A stretch of DNA of 43,471 nt from JAPLST01 sp964397565 (GCA_964397565.1 CAYNJC010000036.1:1-43471), one strand, 5' to 3'; shown: positions 7,765 through 15,757, counted from the stretch's first letter. The notes: generated from the letters alone by a model not told the origin. Numbers and translations are program-made.

Positions 7765-7775
7765 AAAGTTTTAAG
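7744..7775 (+). terminator. possible terminator formed by the repeat hairpin
   Basis: TCCCGCC - AAC - GGCGGGA (7744-7760) followed by TTAAAAAGTTTTAAG. The hairpin overlaps the stop codon (7762-7764). It belongs to a dispersed module also seen near 1940, 7830 and 9166, so termination may be an acquired role. Confidence 0.4.
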
Positions 7776-8039
7776 TTTTAGGTTGCTTGGAGCTGGCTTG
7801 GGAGCTGCTTGGAGCTGGCCTGGATAGTCCCGCCATCGGCGCGGACCCCGCCAGCGGCGTGGATAACCAGTGATCAGTGCGGATTAAGGCACGAGGGCCG
7901 AGGACCGAGGTCCAAGATCCGCGGTCCGAAGTCCGACTCACGATTCACGACTCGACCGTTCACAACCTCCCAGCCTCCCAACCTCTCAACGTCTCCGCCG
8001 GACGGACCGCAGACCACGGACCTTGGCCTTCGAGAGATT
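7776..8039. repeat. mosaic intergenic repeats
   Basis: Repeats of GCTTGGAGCTGG (7785-7820), CCCGCCATCGGCGCGG/CCCCGCCAGCGGCG hairpin modules (7829-7860), GAGGACCGAGGTCC (7897-7912) and CACGATTCACGACTCGACCG/CCTCCCAGCC modules (7937-8000). No gene before 8055. Confidence 0.7.
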
Positions 8040-8048
8040 TGCTATAAT
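8040..8048 (+). promoter_or_regulatory. extended -10 promoter, leaderless start
   Basis: TGC-TATAAT with the hexamer at 8043-8048; no good -35 at standard spacing. The ATG is at 8055, exactly 6 nt after the -10, so transcription should begin at or beside the start codon. Confidence 0.65.
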
Positions 8049-8054
8049 TACGGC

Positions 8055-10286
8055 ATGACAAATAGTGATGCAGCCGTGCAGGTGCAGCCGCGTCTTGTGG
8101 CGTGGGCATTTCCCCTGCTTGCGCTCGGATTGGGCCTACTCCTGTGCATTCCGCGCTATCCCACGCCGGATGAACCGTGGTACTTGCAGGATATCAGCAC
8201 GATCGCCCACACCTTGGCGGCCGGCCACTGGATCGGCAACGAGAACGTGGGTTGGCACGGCTTCATGTTCAAGATACCGCCGGCGCTGGCGCTGCTGGTC
8301 ACGGGGCCGTCGTTGTTTGTGGTGACGGCGGTGTATGTGCTGTATGGCGTGGTCGTGTGCTGGCTGATGCAGCGCTTGCTACGGCGCTACGTGGCGGCAG
8401 TTCCGTTGATCGTGTGCGGCATGTGGCTGATAGTCACCAGTCGTCATTTTTTATTGTCGCTGGCGACGGTCTTGTGCGAGATGCCGGCAACGCTGGCCGC
8501 GCTATTGGTGTTTCTGGCCGTGGCGACGCGGGCCAACCGCTGGCTGCTGGGCATGGCGCTGGCCTTGGTGCTGGATGCGAAGGAAGGTGTTTTCTTTGCG
8601 TTTGCGCCGGCGGTGCTGGTGTGGATGCTGTTGGATGAATGGTGGACCGGGATGGATGCGGCACCGCGGGTGCGGGTGCGCCGCATGGCCGCGCGCGTGA
8701 CGGCCGGGTTTCTGCCGGCCTGCGCCCTGCTGGTGCTCATGTTTTGCAGCGGTCTGGTGCCGCTCAACATGCGCAATGCCAATATTCTTGGCCTGACGAC
8801 ATCCGGCCTGCATGACATGGGCTTCAATTTCAATCCGCGGCTTGCGGCCATCAACGCACATTATACCAAGGATGATCGCGCGGGCACGCTGAACCTGGGT
8901 GCACTGGTGTCGAATGTGCTGCAGCGGCTGCGCGGCGCACCGGCGGCGCCGGGCACAAATGCGACAGCGCAGAGCAGTTGCCACGAAGGCACGAAGGCAC
9001 GAAACTGCAGCCCGGTAATCAGTGATCGGTGGCCGGTGGTCAGTAGTCAGTATTCGGTGGAGAGGCAGCGCAAACCATCGCGACACGGAGGTCGCTCCCG
9101 CTCTGCAGAGGTTTCCAGTGTGCGGGTTTCAGTTTTCAGTGGCAGAGACAGACGCACCGATGCATCCCGCCGCTGGCGGGACGGCGGGCGGCCGCGTGGT
9201 TTTGCTCAATCTTGTTCACCCACGATCCCGCCGCGGCGGGATCGTGGGGGTCTCTGCATGCAGAATCGCGACACGGAGGTCGCTCCCACTTTGCAGATGC
9301 AGATCGCAACATTGGGCGTGGGCGCGCCGGACCTCTTGCGGTTTGCCCACGGCACGCGTGACCTTGCGCTTGTCTATCTGCGCAAGATTCTGTATTTTGA
9401 GACGTTCAGCTTTCTCTCGGTGCCGTTTTATATTGTGGTGCCCGCCGTGGCAATGTCGCTGGTCATGTTTCGCCGCTGGGTGTGCGCCGGCGACACCGCC
9501 AGTGCGGCGTTGCCCTTGTTGCTCTGGTCGTATTTGCTGGTCTATTGCGCGCGGATCAGCAACGGGCGTTACTTGCTGCCGGTGCTGCCATTACTATTGT
9601 TATTCATGGTCTTGTTCCTGGCCGAGATCGGGAAGCAGCGCGCGCGCACGATCATCATATTTGCGCTGACGGCCGCGCTGGTGATGGGCGGGCTGTGGTG
9701 TGAATTCCGCTATGTGCAGGTGAAATGTGCATTGAACGCGATGCTGCTGGTGGCGTATGGCGGCGTGACCGTGGCAGCGCTGCGGCGCACGCCGCACCTG
9801 ACGCGATGGCTGGCGGCCTACTGTGGCCTCTTGGGCTGCGTGTGTGCCGGCGTGGCCTTAGTCTCGTTAAATGCCAACCAAGGCCAGTTCCGCAGTTGGC
9901 GCGAGTATGGCTACAATGGCCAAACGGGACAGATGATACCTTATATCGCCAAGGGCGAGCGCGTGTGGGTGAGCGGCTTTTCCCACCAGATGCTGGCGTT
10001 TTATCTGGGTGATCCGGTGGCCACGGCCGAGCACACCTGGCGGCTGCAAGCATGGCTGCCAAAAGCGCACTTGCAGCACAGGTACGCGTCGCGGTTTTAT
10101 GGCTACCGGTATCGCACGCTTGAGCGCTTTCAGCGCGACACGCTGTCGAACAAGATTGATTTGGTTATATGGACACACCGTGCGTCGCAGACTAGTGTAC
10201 CGGAAGTGCTGCGCGCGGAATGGTTGCGGCTGGAGCGCACGCTGTCGCTGAAGGACCGCACGGTATATTTTTTGCGGGTGAGGTGA
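8055..10286 (+). CDS. ArnT/PMT-like integral membrane glycosyltransferase with repeat-coded insert, 743 aa
   Basis: A GT-C-fold enzyme expected to transfer a sugar from a polyprenyl-phosphate donor at the outer face of the inner membrane. After the first helix there is PTPDEPWYLQDI (near residues 36-47), the acidic motif of the first periplasmic loop in ArnT/GT39/GT83 relatives. Many hydrophobic helices follow up to residue 290 and again from about 430 to 620, then a soluble tail with HQMLAFYLG and YGYRYRTLERF. Residues about 300-415 break this pattern: they are hydrophilic, Arg/Ser-rich and encoded by the same repeats found between genes (see separate entry). ATG at 8055 is chosen from the extended -10; the longer frame upstream is translated repeat. 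Substrate unknown. Confidence 0.8.
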   Translation: MTNSDAAVQVQPRLVAWAFPLLALGLGLLLCIPRYPTPDEPWYLQDISTIAHTLAAGHWIGNENVGWHGFMFKIPPALALLVTGPSLFVVTAVYVLYGVVVCWLMQRLLRRYVAAVPLIVCGMWLIVTSRHFLLSLATVLCEMPATLAALLVFLAVATRANRWLLGMALALVLDAKEGVFFAFAPAVLVWMLLDEWWTGMDAAPRVRVRRMAARVTAGFLPACALLVLMFCSGLVPLNMRNANILGLTTSGLHDMGFNFNPRLAAINAHYTKDDRAGTLNLGALVSNVLQRLRGAPAAPGTNATAQSSCHEGTKARNCSPVISDRWPVVSSQYSVERQRKPSRHGGRSRSAEVSSVRVSVFSGRDRRTDASRRWRDGGRPRGFAQSCSPTIPPRRDRGGLCMQNRDTEVAPTLQMQIATLGVGAPDLLRFAHGTRDLALVYLRKILYFETFSFLSVPFYIVVPAVAMSLVMFRRWVCAGDTASAALPLLLWSYLLVYCARISNGRYLLPVLPLLLLFMVLFLAEIGKQRARTIIIFALTAALVMGGLWCEFRYVQVKCALNAMLLVAYGGVTVAALRRTPHLTRWLAAYCGLLGCVCAGVALVSLNANQGQFRSWREYGYNGQTGQMIPYIAKGERVWVSGFSHQMLAFYLGDPVATAEHTWRLQAWLPKAHLQHRYASRFYGYRYRTLERFQRDTLSNKIDLVIWTHRASQTSVPEVLRAEWLRLERTLSLKDRTVYFLRVR
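8975..9300. repeat. cluster of intergenic-type repeats inside the glycosyltransferase gene
   Basis: In order: CACGAAGGCACGAAGGCACG (8982-9001), a GTAATCAGTGATCGGTGG module (9014-9055), a REP-like palindrome (9077-9100), CATCCCGCCGCTGGCGGGA (9165-9183), a perfect 30-bp palindrome (9219-9248) and a second REP-like palindrome (9266-9289). Each family also occurs between genes in this window. The insert keeps the frame open and contains no stop. Confidence 0.85.
9219..9248. repeat. perfect 30-bp palindrome
   Basis: CCCACGATCCCGCCG followed directly by its reverse complement. It has no loop and lies within the repeat-coded insert of the glycosyltransferase. Confidence 0.95.
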
Positions 10287-10308
10287 TGAGGGCGGCGGGC
10301 GGGGGGGC

Positions 10309-10500
10309 AGAGCCGGGGTTCAGGGTTCAGGGTTCAGGGTTCAGGGTTCAGCAACTCCCGACTTGACGACTCGACGAATCAACGACTGGGCCGTTCACAA
10401 CCTCACAGCCTCTCAGCCTCCCAGCTTCTCAACTTCAGGCTTCTGCGGCGATCGTGCTTCCCTGAACCCTGAACCCTGAACCCTGAACCTCGGCTCCGCT
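10309..10500. repeat. inverted 7-bp tandem repeats between convergent genes
   Basis: The left arm (10310-10350) is GAGCCGGG then about five GGTTCAG units. The right arm (10461-10499) is the reverse complement: CCCTGAA units then CGGCTC. The spacer holds CACGACTCGACG and CCTCACAGCCTCTCAG mosaic repeats. A transcript from either side could fold into a stem of about 35 bp. The position between the glycosyltransferase stop (10286) and the acyltransferase stop (10518) suits a two-way terminator, though U-tracts are missing. Confidence 0.8.
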
Positions 10501-10517
10501 GTCGCGCTCGGCGCTGC

Positions 10518-11483
10518 TTACCACAGCGCCCATTTGTTGTGGAACCAGATCCAGCCGCAGGGATAACGCCGGAGATGATATTCGAAGACGTTGTTGAGCT
10601 GCTGCACGCAGGCGTGCAGGGCGGCATCATCGGCATGGCGCGGCACGCGGATGGGCTCGTAGAACAGCAGCGTGTACTGCCAGGGCCGGCGCACATGGCG
10701 CTGCAAGAAGGCCGGGACAATCGGGCATTGCATTTGGCGGGCGAGGCGCGCGTGAATATCGAAGGTCAAGGTGGGTTTGCCGTAAAACGTGGTGGCGATG
10801 GCCAGACGTTTGCGCGCGTGCAGGTCGGGCAGAATGCCGATCGGATTATTGGTGCGCAGGGCGCGGATGACGTCCTTGATTTGATCGTAAAAGGTGTTCA
10901 TCATATGCAGCCGGCGCGCGCGCCGGTTCAGCCAGTTGAGAAACGGCGAGGGGAATTTGCGCGCAATCACGCCGCCGTTGATCATCCCGCGCCGGCTAAA
11001 GCAGACCGGCATGATCTCGAAGCAGCCATAATGCATGGTGGCGATAATCACGCCGTGGCCGGCCGCAAAGCCGTCGTCAATGAACTGCCAGCCCTCGGTA
11101 CGCACGACAATGCGCGGCAAGCGCCAGCCCCACCACCAGACCCACAGATAATAGCAATCGAGCGCGGCCCAGACGACATTGATGGCGACGGCGCGGGCGA
11201 TGTGCTCCATGCGCCAGGAGGAAAAGCGCCCGTCATAGGCATAGGTCAGATTGCGCACGATTTTTGCGCGCAGGGCGGGATAGACAAACCACAGTGCCAC
11301 GCGGCGGCCGCAAGCATACAGCCAGCGTTTCGGCACCAGCACCAGCGGCAACGACAACAGAAACAGCGGCACGAAGCACAAGCCGTAGCCCGTGTAGGCA
11401 ATACTTTTGAGCCGCGGATGGCGGCTGAGGAAACTGCGCCGGTGACGGCGCGGTGCAGGGCTGGGTGCGGCGGGGTCACTCAT
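10518..11483 (-). CDS. LpxL/HtrB-like lipid A acyltransferase, 321 aa
   Basis: A lysophospholipid-acyltransferase-superfamily protein of the lipid A late-acyltransferase type, which adds a secondary acyl chain to Kdo-lipid A on the cytoplasmic side of the inner membrane. An N-terminal hydrophobic helix (GYGLCFVPLFLLSLPLVLV, about 33-51) anchors it. The H-x4-E catalytic motif is seen as HYGCFE (H151, E156), and GILPDLHARKRL matches the family's second motif block. Length is close to the usual 290-320. The ATG at 11483 overlaps the upstream nuclease gene by 8 bp, suggesting translational coupling. The frame is open far upstream, but that part is a shadow of the nuclease gene. Specific acyl chain and position unknown. 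Confidence 0.85.
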   Translation of the reverse strand: MSDPAAPSPAPRRHRRSFLSRHPRLKSIAYTGYGLCFVPLFLLSLPLVLVPKRWLYACGRRVALWFVYPALRAKIVRNLTYAYDGRFSSWRMEHIARAVAINVVWAALDCYYLWVWWWGWRLPRIVVRTEGWQFIDDGFAAGHGVIIATMHYGCFEIMPVCFSRRGMINGGVIARKFPSPFLNWLNRRARRLHMMNTFYDQIKDVIRALRTNNPIGILPDLHARKRLAIATTFYGKPTLTFDIHARLARQMQCPIVPAFLQRHVRRPWQYTLLFYEPIRVPRHADDAALHACVQQLNNVFEYHLRRYPCGWIWFHNKWALW

Positions 11484-12444
11484 CTTCGACCAGACCGACG
11501 AATTTGCGGTTGCAGGCTTCGCGATAATTGCAGTTGCGGCAGCGTGCCAGGTCATCCGTCTTGGGGAACTCCTCGATCGGCAGCGGCTCGTTTTTGTCAA
11601 TATCGCCGCCGACCAGATACTTGCGCATCTGATTGACGGACTCCATGATGAAGTCGCAGATGGCGCCGGCCTTGCTGACATCATAGCCCAACGGCAGGGT
11701 TTCGCCGGCCTCAAGATATTCGACATACAACTGAATGGCGGACGGCAACACGCCATGCTTGGTCTGGGCCCACAGGCCGTAGATATCGAGTTGGCGCTCG
11801 TGTTCATCGCGGCGCATGCCGGTCTTCCAGTCGTGGATCACAATGCAGTTGTCCTTGCGATAGGCATAATCCGGAATGGCATAGACTTTGACGCGCGCCA
11901 GATGGAAATGTTCCGGATCGCCCTGCTGGGCGCGGGCGACCGGCAGCACTTGGGCGGCCGCCAAGCCGCGCAGCTGCGGCAAGACATGCGTGAAGAAATT
12001 CTTGACGCAGGTGTCGGTGCGGCCTTTGACGCGCTCGACCCACATATCGCGATCAATGCCCGGCGCGGCCGTGATTTCATTGTAGTACAACTCACGAATG
12101 CAGACATGGTGCTTGGGATCCTCGCGCCATTTGCCGGTTTGGTGCTGTTTCCAGGCGCCACGTAATTCGCGCGCGGCGCGCTCGAGCGCCTGGGCTTCGG
12201 AGATCGGTGCGTTGACCACCATGCGGCTGAGCACATCCAGAATGGCCTTGTCGACCGCCTCGCCGATCAGCGCCCATTTGTTGCGCATCTGTTTCAGGCG
12301 ATAGGCCGCGCGCGCATCGGCCGGCGCCATCGCATCCCAGCCCTTCCATGAGCCGTGCCGGTTCAGGTAATAGCGCCGCTTGCACTCGGCAAACTCCTTG
12401 GCCTGCGAGAACGACCAGCAAAAGTTGTTTTTCAGTTCAGCCAT
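11476..12444 (-). CDS. Cas4/AddB-like PD-(D/E)XK nuclease with Fe-S cysteines, 322 aa
   Basis: A RecB-type nuclease-fold protein. The start (FSQAKEFAECKRRYYL) is the family's opening motif. The core shows D-x-K as IHDWKTG near residues 203-209, followed by the conserved Q and Y in ERQLDIYGLW. Cysteines are arranged as in 4Fe-4S members: one near residue 21 and a C-x2-C-x5-C cluster near the end (CRNCNYREAC). There is no helicase domain and no AddA, RecB or cas gene nearby, so it is an orphan. It follows the MscS gene by 12 bp and overlaps the acyltransferase gene by 8 bp. Role in DNA repair or defence is inference. Confidence 0.85.
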   Translation of the reverse strand: MAELKNNFCWSFSQAKEFAECKRRYYLNRHGSWKGWDAMAPADARAAYRLKQMRNKWALIGEAVDKAILDVLSRMVVNAPISEAQALERAARELRGAWKQHQTGKWREDPKHHVCIRELYYNEITAAPGIDRDMWVERVKGRTDTCVKNFFTHVLPQLRGLAAAQVLPVARAQQGDPEHFHLARVKVYAIPDYAYRKDNCIVIHDWKTGMRRDEHERQLDIYGLWAQTKHGVLPSAIQLYVEYLEAGETLPLGYDVSKAGAICDFIMESVNQMRKYLVGGDIDKNEPLPIEEFPKTDDLARCRNCNYREACNRKFVGLVEDE

Positions 12445-12456
12445 GCGGAGTGGGTA

Positions 12457-12984
12457 TCATGACCCGGCGCGCTGGACGACGGTGATCGTGTTGTTGAAAA
12501 TAGTCGTATTGGGGATCAGATAGGTCTTGCCCTCCGCCGCGAGTATGGTATAGCGCAAGTCGATGCTCGCAACGCGGCCTTGGATGCCGGTCACCGCCAC
12601 GACATCATTGCGCTTGAACGGCCGGTACATGATGATTAGCACGCCGGCCAACACGTTGGACAGCGCATCGCGCAGGGCAAAGCCGAGGGCAAAGCCGCTC
12701 AGCCCCAAGCCGGTGATCAGGGCGTTGACGTTGATACCCATGTTGCTCAGCGCCATGATCGCGCCGACAATCACGATCGTCGTGCGGGCCGTGCGCCCCA
12801 GCAGGAGAATGACGTCATGCTTGTCCTCGTCGGTGTGCGCGGCCGCGCGCCGGATGACGCTGGCGGTAACGCGCCCGGCGATCCAGAACGCGATAAAAAG
12901 CGCCAGTCCGCCCAGCACATCCGGGCCGCGACTGCGGGCCACGGCTTCCAGCCGCAGGAGTATAACGGAAACATCATTGGTCAT
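12457..12984 (-). CDS. short MscS-family mechanosensitive channel, 175 aa
   Basis: Inner-membrane channel of the MscS family. Three hydrophobic segments are seen (about 24-45, 68-88 and 92-120); the last is the Gly/Ala-rich pore helix (GLGLSGFALGFALRDALSNV). A beta domain follows (RNDVVAVTGIQGRVASIDLR, then LIPNTTIFNNTI). The protein ends right after it, so it lacks the C-terminal cytoplasmic alpha/beta vestibule of E. coli MscS (286 aa). GGGGAG lies 7 nt before the ATG. Its stop-start distance to asd is 2 bp, so the two are one transcript. It probably relieves osmotic pressure; the trimmed form may gate differently. Confidence 0.85.
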   Translation of the reverse strand: MTNDVSVILLRLEAVARSRGPDVLGGLALFIAFWIAGRVTASVIRRAAAHTDEDKHDVILLLGRTARTTIVIVGAIMALSNMGINVNALITGLGLSGFALGFALRDALSNVLAGVLIIMYRPFKRNDVVAVTGIQGRVASIDLRYTILAAEGKTYLIPNTTIFNNTITVVQRAGS

Positions 12985-12986
12985 AG

Positions 12987-13991
12987 TTATCTCCCCATGA
13001 GCAGTTCGGCGATTTGGACGGCGTTGAGCGCCGCGCCTTTCAACAATTGATCGCCACTGACGAACAGCGCGATGCCGTGCGTGAAGGCGGTGTCCTGACG
13101 GATGCGGCCGACCAGCACGTCGCCTTGGCCGGCCGCCTCGAGCGGCATCGGAAAGTGATTAGCGGCCGCGTTCTCGACCAGTTGCACGCCGGGCGCGCGG
13201 CGCAGCGTCGCGCGCACCTGGGCGGGCGTGACGGCCTGTGAGAATTCGACATGCAGCGCTTCCGAGTGTGCGCGGAACACCGGCACGCGGACACAGGTCG
13301 CGCTGATCATGATGTGCGCGTCATGGAAAATCTTGCGCGTCTCGTTCAGCATCTTGGTCTCTTCCTCGTTGTAGCCATTGGCGCCGATCTTCGAGTTGTG
13401 CGAGAAGACATTGAACGCGATCGGATGCGGAAACTTCTGCTTGGTCGCCGGCTTGCCGCCCAGCACATCGCGGGTTTGTTGCTCGAGCTCGTAAATGCCC
13501 CACGCGCCCGCGCCGCTGACGGCTTGATACGTGCAGGCGATGAAGCGCGTGATGCCAAAGGCCTTGTGCAGCGGCCAGAGCGGCACGAGCGCGATGATGG
13601 TCGAGCAATTGGGATTGGCAATGATGCCCTGGTGCGTGGCGACATCCTGCGGATTCACCTCCGGCACCACCAGCGGCACCTGCGGGTCCATGCGATAAGC
13701 CGAGGTGTTGTCCACCACAATCGCGCCGGCCTTCACCGCACTGGGAGTAAACTCTTTGCTGAGCGTGCCGCTGGTGCTGGACAGGACGATGTCGGTGTTC
13801 TTGAACGCCGCGTGGGTCAGTTCTTCGACCATAATCTCCGTGCCTTTGAACTGCAATTTCTTGCCGACCGAGCGCACGGAGGCCAGCAGGCGCAACGACG
13901 CCACCGGAAAATTGCGCTGCTCAAGCGTGGAGATCATTTCAGCACCAACGGCGCCGGTCGCGCCGGCAATAACCACACGATACGTCTTCAT
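12987..13991 (-). CDS. asd: aspartate-semialdehyde dehydrogenase, 334 aa
   Basis: Converts 4-aspartyl phosphate to aspartate semialdehyde with NADPH, feeding lysine/diaminopimelate, threonine and methionine synthesis. The N-terminal GATGAVG is the nucleotide-binding loop, the catalytic cysteine is in ANPNCST (C129), and the active-site histidine lies in RVPVFRAHSEAL. Length is normal. I chose ATG at 13991, which overlaps the hepT stop by 4 bp (ATGA); an in-frame ATG at 14006 would add five residues. An essential gene placed directly behind a toxin gene is unusual and is discussed in the findings. Confidence 0.95.
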   Translation of the reverse strand: MKTYRVVIAGATGAVGAEMISTLEQRNFPVASLRLLASVRSVGKKLQFKGTEIMVEELTHAAFKNTDIVLSSTSGTLSKEFTPSAVKAGAIVVDNTSAYRMDPQVPLVVPEVNPQDVATHQGIIANPNCSTIIALVPLWPLHKAFGITRFIACTYQAVSGAGAWGIYELEQQTRDVLGGKPATKQKFPHPIAFNVFSHNSKIGANGYNEEETKMLNETRKIFHDAHIMISATCVRVPVFRAHSEALHVEFSQAVTPAQVRATLRRAPGVQLVENAAANHFPMPLEAAGQGDVLVGRIRQDTAFTHGIALFVSGDQLLKGAALNAVQIAELLMGR

Positions 13992-14398
13992 AGGGGGTTC
14001 AGCCATTCCGTGGCATGGGTGAGAAAGCCGGCATACGTGCGCACGGCGACAGGGATTGCCACGCGCACAAGCTCATCGTCGATTTGTTCATACATATGCA
14101 CTAGAATATTGCGCTGGCCGGCCGCATGTTCGAGCGCAGTGCCGAGTTCTTCGGGCAAGGCGCCAACGGTCACGGCGGCGCGAAAGACACCTTTATACGT
14201 TTCCGGCACCGGCTGTTGCCGGCGTGCCAATTCATGTTCTGTCATATCCGCGGCGACTTCAAGCAGCAAAATCAAGAGCCGTTCGATTTCGTAGATGTGG
14301 TCGCTATAGTTGGCGCATTCAATATCCTCATGCTGGCGCAAGCGCGTCAGGTAGGTGAGCATCTGCTCACATTTGCGTTTATGCACCTCGGGTGACAT
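13988..14398 (-). CDS. hepT: HepT-like toxin (HEPN domain), 136 aa
   Basis: An all-alpha HEPN/DUF86-type protein. The RNase-type motif R-x4-H-x-Y is present as RNILVHMY, the residues that act in RNA cleavage and receive the AMP groups in studied HepT proteins. It starts at ATG 14398, overlapping the end of the mntA gene by 20 bp, the usual order for this toxin-antitoxin family (antitoxin first). The stop overlaps asd. The open frame upstream of 14398 is a shadow of mntA. Confidence 0.88.
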   Translation of the reverse strand: MSPEVHKRKCEQMLTYLTRLRQHEDIECANYSDHIYEIERLLILLLEVAADMTEHELARRQQPVPETYKGVFRAAVTVGALPEELGTALEHAAGQRNILVHMYEQIDDELVRVAIPVAVRTYAGFLTHATEWLNPL

Positions 14399-14810
14399 CG
14401 GCGTTGAGCTCCATGATTTGATTGCGCAGACGCGCCGTGCGGCGCCGGAAGAAAATCTCGCAATCCATATAGCGGCGCCCATGCAACGAGACGGCGTCCG
14501 CAAAAGCATCCGCGTGCGCTTCATACACCTTGGTGCCCAAGACGACTGCTTCACGCGCCACAGTTGGCGCGCTGTCGTGATGAATCCAGGCGACATCCAG
14601 CTCGGCCGCACAGCCGGCGCTCAATGCATCATACAACGCGCACTTCACCGCGGCCGGCAGCGGTGCGCGCGTGACAATCGCGAGATCCACATCACTGTGC
14701 GCGCGCTGCTGGCCGCGCTGGGCTGAGCCGAACAGGGTGCAGACCAGCACGCGCGGCTCGCCGGCGCAGACGGCCTGCACATGGGCAATATCAAGGGTGG
14801 TTGCAGTCAT
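14379..14810 (-). CDS. mntA: MntA-like nucleotidyltransferase antitoxin, 143 aa
   Basis: A minimal nucleotidyltransferase. The motif GS-x10-D-x-D is intact: GSAQRGQQRAHSDVD near residues 28-42, with a third acidic residue likely in ELDVAW. Known MntA antitoxins use ATP to add AMP groups to the HepT tyrosine and so silence it. The ATG at 14810 overlaps the methyltransferase stop by 4 bp, and the end overlaps hepT by 20 bp. The family call is firm; that this pair is active is inference from intact motifs in both genes. Confidence 0.88.
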   Translation of the reverse strand: MTATTLDIAHVQAVCAGEPRVLVCTLFGSAQRGQQRAHSDVDLAIVTRAPLPAAVKCALYDALSAGCAAELDVAWIHHDSAPTVAREAVVLGTKVYEAHADAFADAVSLHGRRYMDCEIFFRRRTARLRNQIMELNADVTRGA

Positions 14811-15757
14811 GGTTTCGTTTTTCTTGCGCGCACGTCCTGGGCGCTGATCTTCGAGCCGTAGCGGCGCGCGCGCGGGTCAACCGTGCGGGTCAGGCGCACC
14901 GGATCGCGAAACACTTTTGGCGCGCGGCGCACCGGCGCGGGCGCCGCACGACGGACAATGGTGATCGCCGCCGCCATGCGCGGCCGCATGACCGCGAGCG
15001 CCGTCTCGTCCAGTTCAAAGCCGATCGAGGAGCGGCCCAACTCTTGCGCGGCGACACTGGTGGTGCCGCTGCCCAGAAACGGATCGAGCACTGTCTCGCC
15101 CGCAAAGCTGAACATGCGGATCAGGCGGCGTGGCAGTTCGAGCGGAAACGGCGCCAGCCGCGCGAATTGTTTCTCGCCCGGGAAATTCCAGTGGCCGTAG
15201 AAAAACTGATTCCATTCGGCGGTCGTCATGCGCGCTGCAGCCTTTGCGGCCTGGCTGACCGCCGCGCGCGCGCGGCTGATCTTGCCGAGCTTTTTGAACA
15301 GCAAGATGTGTTCATAATCAAGTTTGACAATGCCGTTGCGCGGATGGGGAAACGAGCCCATGATGACCGCGCCACCGCTGGTGTTGCAGGTCGTGACTTT
15401 TTGCCAGATGATCGAGCCCATAAAATCAAAGCCCAGCGTTTCGCAACTGCGGATGATGTCGGCGTGGATCGGGATTATCTTGTAGCGGCCGTAATAGGCC
15501 GCGCGGGCAAACTGGTCGCCGACATTGATGCACAGGCGGCAGCCGGGCTGCAGCACGCGCAGGCATTCGCGCCAGACCTGCGCCAGCTTGTTGATGTATT
15601 CCTCGTACGAGTCATGGAATCCGATTTGGCCGGGCGTCCCGTAATCTTTGAGCTGCCAATACGGCGGCGAGGTGACCACCAACTGGAGCGCCGCATCCGC
15701 CACTTCGGGCATCGCGCGCGCATCGCCAAGAATGACTGTGTGACGCGGCGTCTCCAT
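14807..15757 (-). CDS. orphan N4/N6 DNA methyltransferase, beta class, 316 aa
   Basis: S-adenosylmethionine-dependent amino-methyltransferase acting on DNA. Catalytic motif IV is TSPPY (29-33); the SAM-binding motif I comes later as DPFLGSGTT (225-233). The order IV then I defines the beta class. TSPPY is most often seen in N4-cytosine enzymes, but N6-adenine cannot be excluded. The C-terminus is a basic Arg/Ala-rich tail. No restriction gene adjoins it. It lies 16 bp after leuB and overlaps mntA by 4 bp, so it is part of the same transcript. The recognition sequence cannot be read from the gene. Confidence 0.9.
   Translation of the reverse strand: METPRHTVILGDARAMPEVADAALQLVVTSPPYWQLKDYGTPGQIGFHDSYEEYINKLAQVWRECLRVLQPGCRLCINVGDQFARAAYYGRYKIIPIHADIIRSCETLGFDFMGSIIWQKVTTCNTSGGAVIMGSFPHPRNGIVKLDYEHILLFKKLGKISRARAAVSQAAKAAARMTTAEWNQFFYGHWNFPGEKQFARLAPFPLELPRRLIRMFSFAGETVLDPFLGSGTTSVAAQELGRSSIGFELDETALAVMRPRMAAAITIVRRAAPAPVRRAPKVFRDPVRLTRTVDPRARRYGSKISAQDVRARKTKP

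Noticed and set aside
7809..8054. N-terminal extension of the glycosyltransferase
   Set aside because: It is encoded by mosaic repeats and precedes the TATAAT box; ATG 8055 opens the first membrane helix.
10318..10350. Telomere-like repeats
   Set aside because: GGTTCAG resembles eukaryotic telomere units only by chance; both arms are internal and the genes are bacterial.
10539..11636. Long plus-strand frames opposite the minus-strand operon (also 13251-14294 and 14801-15877)
   Set aside because: They mirror strong minus-strand genes with clear motifs and are rich in Arg/Gln/His as expected of antisense shadow frames.
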